A DNA stretch of 18,260 bases from an uncultured Actinomyces sp. Its GTDB lineage: Bacteria; Actinomycetota; Actinomycetes; Actinomycetales; Actinomycetaceae. Within the stretch, counting starts at the first letter, position 1. The number at the start of each line of letters is the position of its first letter. Below are positions 12,809-18,260 of this stretch, piece by piece. Location: contig CALEXZ010000003.1 of the NCBI GenBank assembly GCA_937926195.1, positions 1 through 18,260 on the forward strand, given 5' to 3'. Position numbers and translations under genes: made by a program. Under the pieces are notes generated by a model, which was given only the letters and a program-made list of their open reading frames with translations, was not told the origin of the DNA and made no database searches.

Positions 12809-14644
12809 GTGCTTCAGACGATGTCCACCGCCTTCATCCGTACCCTCCGCGAGGACCCGGCTGACGCCGAGGTCGCCAGCCACAGGCTCCTGGTGCGCGC
12901 CGCCTACGTGCGTCGCACCGCGCCGGGCGTCTACACGTGGCTGCCGCTGGGGCTCGCTGTCCTGCGCAAGATCGAGAACATCATCCGTGACGAGATGAGT
13001 GCGATCGGCGCCCAGGAGGTGCACTTCTCCGCCCTGCAGCCCGCCGACCCCTACAAGGAGTCGCGCCGCTGGGACGAGTACGGCCCGACGCTCTTCCGTC
13101 TCAGGGACCGCAAGGACGGTGACTACCTGCTGGCCCCCACCCACGAGGAGATGTTCACCCTCCTGGCCAAGGACCTGCTCAGCTCCTACAAGGACCTGCC
13201 GACCGTCCTCTACCAGATCCAGACGAAGTACCGTGACGAGGCCCGCCCGCGCGCCGGCATCATCCGCGGCCGCCAGTTCGTCATGAAGGACTCCTACTCC
13301 TTCGACATCGACGACGACGCCCTGGCAGCCTCCTACCAGCTCCACCGTGACGCCTACGAGCGCATCTTCACCCGCCTGGGCCTGGAGTACGTGCCGGTCA
13401 ACGCCATGGCCGGCGCCATGGGCGGCTCGCGCTCGGAGGAGTTCCTCCACCCGTCGCCGGTGGGGGAGGACACCTTCGTGCGCTCCGCCGGGGGCTACGC
13501 CGCCAACGCCGAGGCCGTCGTCACCCCGGTGCCCGAGCCTCTCGACGCCTCGGCGGAGCCGCCCGCCCGTGTCGTCGACACCCCCGACTGCCCGACCATC
13601 GACAGCCTCGTCGCGCTGCTCAACAGCGAGTACCCGCGCACCGACCGCCCCTGGACCGCGGCCGACACCCTCAAGAACATCGTCGTCACCCTCACTCACC
13701 CGGACGGGCGCCGCGAGCTGCTCGTCGTCGGCCTGCCCGGCGACCGGGACGTGGACATGAAGCGCCTGGAGGCGGCCGTCAGCCCCGCCGAGGTCGCCAT
13801 GGCCGAGGCCGAGGACTTCAAGGGCCACCCCGAGCTCGTGCCCGGCTACATCGGCCCCACCGCCATCGGCCCCAACTCCCCGGCCCGCCGGGTCGAGACC
13901 GACGACGAGGGCCGCCAGGTACTCACCGGCTCCGTGCGCTACCTGCTCGACCCGCGCGTGGTGGACGGCACGAGCTGGGTGACCGGCGCCAACGCGCACC
14001 AGCAGCACGTGCTGCACCTGGTCAAGGGGCGCGACTTCGAGGCCGACGGCACCGTCGAGGCCGCCGAGGTACGGGCCGGCGACCCGGCCCCGGACGGCTC
14101 CGGCCCCCTGGAGATCGCCCGCGGCATCGAGGTCGCCCACATCTTCGCCCTGGGCCGCAAGTACGCCGACGCCCTGGGCTTCACCGTCCTGGACGAGAAC
14201 GGCAAGGCCCGCACCGTCACCATGGGCTCCTACGGCATCGGCGTCTCGCGCGTCATGGCGGCCCTGGCCGAGGCCACCTGCGACGAGCACGGCCTGGCCT
14301 GGCCGATCCAGGTGGCGCCCTTCCAGGTCCAGGTGCTGGCCACGGGCAAGGACGAGGAGGTCTTCTCCACGGCCGCCGCCCTGGCCTCCGAGCTCGACCG
14401 GGCCGGTGTCGAGGTCCTCTACGACGACCGCCGCAAGGTCTCGGCGGGGGTGAAGTTCGCCGACTCCGAGCTGCTGGGCGTGCCCTTCACCGTTGTCGTC
14501 GGCCGTGACCTGGCGCGCTCGGGCACGGTCGAGATCCGCGACCGCCGCTCGGGCGAGCGCCGCAGCGTGCCGGCCGACAGCGCCGCCACGCAGGTCCGGC
14601 AGACCGTCCAGGCGGCCTTCGACGCCGCCCCGCGGCTCGGCTGA
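12809..14644 (+). CDS. proS: prolyl-tRNA synthetase (bacterial type with editing insert)
   Basis: A 611-residue class II aminoacyl-tRNA synthetase attaching proline to tRNA-Pro. It has the class II motif 1 region RRTAPGVYTWLPLG (35-48), motif 2 around RDEARPRAGIIRGRQFVMKDSYSF (142-165) and motif 3 GSYGIGVSRVMAAL (473-486). The stretch from about 230 to 410 is the INS editing domain that clears mischarged Ala-tRNA, with DTLKNIVV (286-293, Lys289) in the place of the editing lysine. The C-terminal anticodon-binding domain covers about 500-605. Length fits the bacterial-type enzyme (about 570-610). GTG 12809 is supported by the leaderless promoter and by homologous N-termini; ATG 12821 is the alternative. 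It ends at a strong hairpin. Confidence 0.96.
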   Translation: MLQTMSTAFIRTLREDPADAEVASHRLLVRAAYVRRTAPGVYTWLPLGLAVLRKIENIIRDEMSAIGAQEVHFSALQPADPYKESRRWDEYGPTLFRLRDRKDGDYLLAPTHEEMFTLLAKDLLSSYKDLPTVLYQIQTKYRDEARPRAGIIRGRQFVMKDSYSFDIDDDALAASYQLHRDAYERIFTRLGLEYVPVNAMAGAMGGSRSEEFLHPSPVGEDTFVRSAGGYAANAEAVVTPVPEPLDASAEPPARVVDTPDCPTIDSLVALLNSEYPRTDRPWTAADTLKNIVVTLTHPDGRRELLVVGLPGDRDVDMKRLEAAVSPAEVAMAEAEDFKGHPELVPGYIGPTAIGPNSPARRVETDDEGRQVLTGSVRYLLDPRVVDGTSWVTGANAHQQHVLHLVKGRDFEADGTVEAAEVRAGDPAPDGSGPLEIARGIEVAHIFALGRKYADALGFTVLDENGKARTVTMGSYGIGVSRVMAALAEATCDEHGLAWPIQVAPFQVQVLATGKDEEVFSTAAALASELDRAGVEVLYDDRRKVSAGVKFADSELLGVPFTVVVGRDLARSGTVEIRDRRSGERRSVPADSAATQVRQTVQAAFDAAPRLG

Positions 14645-14658
14645 CACCCAGCCGTGAG

Positions 14659-14698
14659 ACGCACTCGCCCCGCCGGAGACCCGGCGGGGCGAGTGCGT
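14659..14698. terminator. 18-bp perfect hairpin after proS
   Basis: Arms at 14659-14676 and 14681-14698 are perfectly complementary with the four-base loop AGAC. It lies 14 bp after the proS stop and 74 bp from the end of the convergent lipoprotein gene. The stem is very stable and has no T-tract, as is usual for high-GC actinobacteria. It can serve both strands as a terminator. Confidence 0.8.
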
Positions 14699-14772
14699 AC
14701 GAGGGGAGCAGGGGCGCGTGAGCAGCCTGCGCGAGCTGACCGGACACCGTCCGGCGCTAGCCCACAGGTCTG

Positions 14773-15720
14773 TCAGTAGCCCGGCAGGGCGCTGATCTCG
14801 GCGCCCCAGTCCCGGGCCGTCAGGGCGGCGTACACCGCCGCGTCCAGGTACTCGGCCCGGGCCTGGCCCGCGGTGGTGCCGACGGCGGCGACCTCCGCGC
14901 CGGCTACCTGCAGCCACACCTGGCGCGCCCAGGTGAGGTCGGGGCCCGCGTCCCCCTCGGCGGCGGGCTCCTCGTAGGCGGCCAGGCGCGTGTCCTCGCC
15001 GCCCGCGGCGAGTGAGGCGTTGACGAGGTCGTCGGCCGCCTGGGACTGCGCGTGGGCGAGCGCACGGGTGTCGCCCTCACTGCGCGCCGCGACCTCCTCC
15101 AGGGCGTAACGGGTCGCGTCATAGGCCCGCAGCAGGTCCCCGGGCAGGGGTGAGGTCAGGTCGGTGCCGCGTGCGGCCGGGCTGACGGAGCCCGGCGACA
15201 GGGCGGCAAGCCGCACCGACCACGAGACGGCCACGGCGGCGTAGAGCGAGGCCTTGTCCGCCTGCGTGGCGGCCAGGGCGGCCTCACGCGCCTGGACGAC
15301 GCCCTGGGACAGGACCTCGGCGAGCGCCTCCTGCGTCGCTCCCTCCGCGGCGGTGGCCACCGGTGAGGCCGTGGGGTACGTCGTCGGCACGGCGGTGGCG
15401 TAGGGTTCCCACACGCCGCCCAGGGCCTCGAGCTGGACGGCCGTGTCGGCCACGAGGGCCGAGGCCACGGGAGCGGCCGGGTCGTCGGGGAAGGCCGCCA
15501 GCAGCGAGGCGGCCGTGGAGGACAGCAGCACCGTGTGCCGGGCGAGGGCGTCGCGCGTGGCCTCCTGCTCGGAGGCGGTGGGAAGCGCCTGCGGAGCTGC
15601 GTCGCCGATCCTCAGCCCGCAGCCGGCGGCGCCGACGGTGAGGGCACAGACGGCGAGGAGGGCCGTGGCGCGGTACAGGGGCGTGGGGCGGAGGGCGGGA
15701 CCTCCCGGAGAGCTCGTCAC
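14773..15720 (-). CDS. putative lipoprotein, DUF4439 (ferritin-like)-type
   Basis: A 315-residue protein. Starting at GTG 15720, with AGGA 8 bases upstream, the N-terminus has Arg and Tyr-Arg charges, then a hydrophobic stretch (LLAVCALTVGAAGC) ending in a lipobox-like Ala-Ala-Gly-Cys, so it is probably exported and lipid-anchored. The remainder is Ala-rich and helical. The C-terminal half has RYALEEVAARS, AAGGEDTRLAAYEEP and DLTWARQVWLQVAGAEVAA, reminiscent of DUF4439, a ferritin-like four-helix domain. A DUF4439-type protein between proS and rimP is the usual actinobacterial arrangement (Rv2844 in Mycobacterium tuberculosis), which supports the call. It lacks an obvious full set of EXXH metal ligands, so iron binding should not be assumed. 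The open frame extends to 15765 but the earlier ATG would add a polar tail before the signal peptide. Confidence 0.68.
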   Translation of the reverse strand: MTSSPGGPALRPTPLYRATALLAVCALTVGAAGCGLRIGDAAPQALPTASEQEATRDALARHTVLLSSTAASLLAAFPDDPAAPVASALVADTAVQLEALGGVWEPYATAVPTTYPTASPVATAAEGATQEALAEVLSQGVVQAREAALAATQADKASLYAAVAVSWSVRLAALSPGSVSPAARGTDLTSPLPGDLLRAYDATRYALEEVAARSEGDTRALAHAQSQAADDLVNASLAAGGEDTRLAAYEEPAAEGDAGPDLTWARQVWLQVAGAEVAAVGTTAGQARAEYLDAAVYAALTARDWGAEISALPGY

Positions 15721-15743
15721 GTCTTGATCCTGCCACGGGCGGG

Positions 15744-15749
15744 TAGCAT
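15744..15749 (+). promoter_or_regulatory. possible -10 box of rimP-nusA
   Basis: TAGCAT at 15744-15749 lies about 80 bases upstream of the rimP ATG, in the short divergent gap with the lipoprotein gene. A TTGATC is present at 15724-15729 but the 14-bp spacer is short. Suggestive only. Confidence 0.35.
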
Positions 15750-15831
15750 GGAGGTGAACGACCACGCCCGCGGGGCGGACGGAGCACCCTGTCCGCTACC
15801 GCGGGCGCCACCGACCCTGGAGGGGACAACC

Positions 15832-16284
15832 ATGGCCGACGCTCTCGCTGACCGGCTCACCGAGCTGCTCACCCCCGTCGTCGAGGGCGCCGGCCTCTTC
15901 CTTGAGGCCGTCGAGACGACGCGGGCCGGGCGCTACTCCACCGTGCGCGTCATCGTGGACCTTCCCGACGGCGAGGGCGACGTCGACCTCGACACCGTCG
16001 CCGCCGTCACCCCGGCCGTCGCCGACGCCCTTGACGCGGCCGACCCGGTCAAGGGCCAGTACACGCTCGAGGTCCTCAGCCCCGGGGCCGAGCGGCAGCT
16101 GAGCACCCCGCGCCACTTCCGCCGCGCCGTCGGGCACACCGTCACCCTCACGACGGCTGACGGTGACCTCACCGGCACCCTCACCGCCGCCGACGACGAC
16201 GGCCTCGTCCTCGACGTCGACGGCACAGCCACGACGCTCACCCTCGCCGAGGTCACCCGGGCACGCACGCTCGTCAGCCTCTGA
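15832..16284 (+). CDS. rimP: ribosome maturation factor RimP
   Basis: A 150-residue protein assisting 30S subunit maturation. The N-terminal alpha/beta domain (about 1-85) includes LTPVVEGAGLFLEAVE and TVRVIVDLPDGEGDVDLDTV. The family signature SPGAERQL is at 83-90, and a small C-terminal beta barrel (about 91-150) follows. ATG 15832 has GGAGGGG 7 bases upstream. The frame stays open upstream, including ATG 15748 and GTG 15754 beside a -10 box, but that extension (26-28 residues) is not like RimP. It begins the conserved rimP-nusA-ylxR-infB transcription-translation block. Confidence 0.93.
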   Translation: MADALADRLTELLTPVVEGAGLFLEAVETTRAGRYSTVRVIVDLPDGEGDVDLDTVAAVTPAVADALDAADPVKGQYTLEVLSPGAERQLSTPRHFRRAVGHTVTLTTADGDLTGTLTAADDDGLVLDVDGTATTLTLAEVTRARTLVSL

Positions 16285-16359
16285 CGGCACCGACCACCAC
16301 CACCCGCGAGCCGGCCTCCACCGGGACGACACGGCCCCACACAGACGAGAGAGGACACC

Positions 16360-17406
16360 ATGGACATCAACATGCCGGAGCTGCGAGGCGCCGCCGACGA
16401 GCTCGGCATCGACCTGGACGACCTCCTGCCTGCCATCGAGGACGCCATCCTCACCGCCTACCTCAAGGTCCCCGGTGCCATCAGGGGCTCCCACGTCGAG
16501 ATCGACCGGCGCAGCGGGCACATGACGGTCCTTGCCCCGGAGGTGGACGAGGAGGACCAGCCCACGGGCGAGTTCTTCGACGACACCCCCGACGACTTCG
16601 GTCGCATCGCGCAGGCCACCGCCCGCTCGGTCATCGTCCAGCGCATCCAGGACCGTCGCGACTTCGAGGTCCTGGGCGCCTTCAAGGACAAGGCGGGAGA
16701 GCTCATCTCCGGCACCGTCGAGCAGGGGCGCGACCCCCGCATCGTCTACGTGCGCCTCGACGAGGAGCATGAGGGGATCATGCCGCCGCACGAGCAGGTC
16801 CCCGGCGAGCGCCTGCGCCACGGCGACCGCGTGCGCGTCTACGTCACGGAGGTCGCCCGCGGCCTCAAGGGCGCGCAGATCCTGCTCTCGCGCACCCACC
16901 CGGGCCTGGTGCGCAAGCTCTTCGAGCGCGAGGTCCCCGAGATCGGCTCCGGCGACGTCGAGATCGTCGCCGTTGCCCGGGAGGCCGGCCACCGCACCAA
17001 GATGGCGGTGCGCTCGCGTGTCAAGGGCGTCAACGCCAAGGGCGCCTGCATCGGCCCGATGGGCCAGCGCGTGCGCGCCGTCATGGCCGAGCTCGGTGGC
17101 GAGAAGATCGACATCGTCGACTACTCCGAGGACCCGGCGAGCTTCGTCGCCAACGCCCTGTCCCCGGCGCGCGTGTCCGAGGTGCGCATCCTGTCGATGG
17201 ACGACAAGACCGCCCGCGCCACCGTCCCGGACTTCCAGCTCTCGCTGGCCATCGGCAAGGAGGGGCAGAACGCCCGCCTGGCGGCCCGCCTCACCGGCTG
17301 GAAGATCGACATCCACGCGGACGCCGAGTCCGGCGAGGTCCTTCCCGGCGTCGGGTCGCGCGCGGACGACGTGACCGGTCCCTCACAGCCGGACGACGAG
17401 GCCTGA
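16360..17406 (+). CDS. nusA: transcription termination/antitermination factor NusA
   Basis: A 348-residue RNA polymerase-binding factor. Domains in order: NusA N-terminal domain (1-105; MDINMPELRG start, EDAILTAYLK helix), S1 domain (about 113-180; AGELISGTVEQG start), KH1 (about 195-265; GACIGPMGQRVRAV at 228-241) and KH2 (about 270-335; LAIGKEGQNARLAARLTGW at 296-314). It lacks the two C-terminal acidic repeats of E. coli NusA, as is normal for actinobacteria. ATG 16360 follows GAGAGGA. The 75-bp gap after rimP shows no terminator, so the two are probably one transcript. Confidence 0.97.
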   Translation: MDINMPELRGAADELGIDLDDLLPAIEDAILTAYLKVPGAIRGSHVEIDRRSGHMTVLAPEVDEEDQPTGEFFDDTPDDFGRIAQATARSVIVQRIQDRRDFEVLGAFKDKAGELISGTVEQGRDPRIVYVRLDEEHEGIMPPHEQVPGERLRHGDRVRVYVTEVARGLKGAQILLSRTHPGLVRKLFEREVPEIGSGDVEIVAVAREAGHRTKMAVRSRVKGVNAKGACIGPMGQRVRAVMAELGGEKIDIVDYSEDPASFVANALSPARVSEVRILSMDDKTARATVPDFQLSLAIGKEGQNARLAARLTGWKIDIHADAESGEVLPGVGSRADDVTGPSQPDDEA

Positions 17407-17418
17407 GCGCACCGCCGG

Positions 17419-17443
17419 TAGACTCCTGGCGGACCCTGCCAGG
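17419..17443 (+). promoter_or_regulatory. possible -10 box and short dyad before ylxR
   Basis: TAGACT (17419-17424) is followed immediately by the inverted repeat CCTGGC-7 bases-GCCAGG (17425-17443). The first could be an internal promoter for ylxR-infB, the second a weak terminator of nusA or a leader hairpin. Neither is certain. Confidence 0.3.
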
Positions 17444-17502
17444 CTTGCGGACGGCTAGCCGCCGCCCGCAGCACACCCGGCTGGACGAGCGGAAGGACAC
17501 GC

Positions 17503-17820
17503 GTGACGGTGACGAGCACCTCGCACGTGCCCGAACGCACCTGCGTGGGCTGCCGCGGCAAGGGTCCCCGGGCGCACCTGCTGCGCCTGGTCCTCGACGA
17601 CGGCGGGCTCGCCGTCGACCCCCGGGCCTCCATGCCCGGGCGGGGCGCGTGGATCCACCCGGATCTCGCGTGCCTGGAGCTCGCCGAGCGCAGGAACGCC
17701 CTCGGGCGCGCGCTGCGCACACGTGGGCCGTTGGATGCGGCCCCCGTACGCGACTGGCTCTGCCGACAGGTAGGCGAAGGAGCGTGCGACACCGGCCCCT
17801 CGGGCCGGGACCACCGATAG
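17503..17820 (+). CDS. ylxR: YlxR/DUF448 RNA-binding protein
   Basis: A 105-residue small protein with the DUF448 signatures: RTCVGCRGKG (12-21), LLRLV, VDPRASMPGRGAWIHP (38-53) and CLELAERRNALGRALR (57-72). The two Cys of TCVGC and the basic surface are typical of the fold, proposed to bind RNA or act in transcription regulation. The GTG at 17503 is preceded by GGAAGGA. It sits between nusA and infB as in most Gram-positive genomes. The last 20 residues are polar and not conserved in my reading. Confidence 0.9.
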   Translation: MTVTSTSHVPERTCVGCRGKGPRAHLLRLVLDDGGLAVDPRASMPGRGAWIHPDLACLELAERRNALGRALRTRGPLDAAPVRDWLCRQVGEGACDTGPSGRDHR

Positions 17821-17884
17821 CAAAGGCGGGTAGGAAGCCGATGGGCACCCGATGAGTACCCAGCGATGAGCTGCCTCAACTGAC

Positions 17885-17908
17885 GCCCACCCCTGTTCCG
17901 GGGTGGGC
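17885..17908 (+). terminator. 9-bp hairpin just upstream of infB
   Basis: GCCCACCCC (17885-17893) and GGGGTGGGC (17900-17908) pair perfectly with a 6-base loop. It ends only 8 bases before the infB Shine-Dalgarno (AGGAG 17917-17921). It may be a partial terminator, an mRNA processing/stability element or an attenuating leader structure. There is no T-tract. Confidence 0.5.
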
Positions 17909-17925
17909 AACCGGACAGGAGAAAA

Positions 17926-18260
17926 GTGGCAAAACCACGCGTTCACGAGCTCGCGAAGGAGCTCGACCCCACTGGCAAGAAGATCACCTCGAAGATGATC
18001 TTGGCCTGGCTCAAGGATCAGGGGGAGTTCGTCAAGGCGGCGTCCTCCGCCGTCGAGCCCCCCGTCGCTCGCCGGGTCCGCGAGCACTTCGCCGCCAAGC
18101 CCGGCGGCACCGCGGGGGGCAGGGGCAAGGACGGCGCCAAGCCCGGCCCGCGCAGGCCCGCCGCCCCCGGCCCCAAGGCCCCGGCCGCAGCGGGCGCGCC
18201 GGCCCCCTCGGCGCCCAAGCCCAAGGCCCCCGCGCCCAAGGGCGGGCCCAAGCCGAAGGC
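17926..18260 (+). CDS. infB: translation initiation factor IF-2, N-terminal part (3' truncated)
   Basis: The first 111 codons of infB, cut off by the window end. GTG 17926 follows AGGAG with 4 bases spacing. The IF2 N-terminal domain is clear: MAKPRVHELAKELD, then SKMILAWLKDQGEFVKAASSAVEPPVARRVREHF (37-70). After that begins the low-complexity Pro/Ala/Gly/Lys-rich linker typical of actinobacterial IF-2, before the GTPase domain that lies outside the window. It delivers initiator tRNA to the ribosome. Confidence 0.95.
   Translation, partial: MAKPRVHELAKELDPTGKKITSKMILAWLKDQGEFVKAASSAVEPPVARRVREHFAAKPGGTAGGRGKDGAKPGPRRPAAPGPKAPAAAGAPAPSAPKPKAPAPKGGPKPK

Noticed and set aside
12584..14917. Minus-strand frame of 777 codons opposite proS
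   Set aside because: Antisense to an unmistakable proS, repetitive composition, no domains, and it crosses the terminator hairpin and a promoter region.
15748..15831. In-frame upstream start for rimP (ATG 15748 or GTG 15754)
   Set aside because: GGAGGGG lies 7 bases before ATG 15832 and RimP homologues begin there; the spacing from the -10 box is too short for a leaderless GTG at 15754.
15796..17316. Long minus-strand frame of 506 codons opposite rimP and nusA
   Set aside because: It lies exactly antisense to clear rimP and nusA, has a low-complexity Gly/Val/Asp/His composition and matches no family. Long open antisense frames are expected in GC-rich coding DNA.

Overview
The window comes from a high-GC Gram-positive actinobacterium. 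The evidence is the very high GC content, the GTG/TTG starts, the TANNNT -10 boxes and leaderless starts, and a backbone gene order (rseP, a DUF4081-type GNAT, proS, a DUF4439-like gene, rimP, nusA, ylxR, infB) that matches the chromosome of mycobacteria and relatives. A complete bacterial mevalonate (MVA) pathway suggests an Actinomycetaceae-like organism such as Actinomyces. That genus guess is an inference and could be wrong.

Layout. Bases 3-131 hold the 3' end of a DivIVA-domain gene. Then come rseP/rip1 (191-1504) and a GNAT acetyltransferase (1501-2484) that overlaps it by 4 bp. Bases 2598-12444 are an almost gap-free mevalonate island. It contains acetoacetyl-CoA thiolase and class II HMG-CoA reductase (minus strand), HMG-CoA synthase (plus), a small two-helix membrane protein and a TctA-like permease (plus), then mevalonate kinase, diphosphomevalonate decarboxylase, phosphomevalonate kinase and type II IPP isomerase (minus). 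From 12809 the backbone resumes: proS (plus), a lipoprotein resembling the DUF4439 ferritin-like family (minus), rimP, nusA, ylxR and the start of infB (all plus).

How the genes work together. All seven enzymes from acetyl-CoA to IPP/DMAPP are present, and the catalytic residues I looked for are intact. The backbone position is telling. In relatives, the MEP-pathway gene dxr lies just before rseP and ispG lies between rseP and the GNAT gene. Here neither is present: DivIVA and rseP are 59 bp apart, and rseP and GNAT overlap. The mevalonate genes sit one gene further along. The locus therefore looks like one where one isoprenoid route was exchanged for the other.

The least explained part is 6500-8220: a two-gene membrane module with its own promoter, inside the mevalonate island. 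Its permease resembles TctA, but no TctC-type binding protein is nearby. This is the best candidate for an undescribed function, though its substrate cannot be read from sequence. Regulation appears to rest on a symmetric divergent promoter at 5189-5199, a promoter before mvk, several 4-bp start/stop overlaps, and hairpins between convergent genes.
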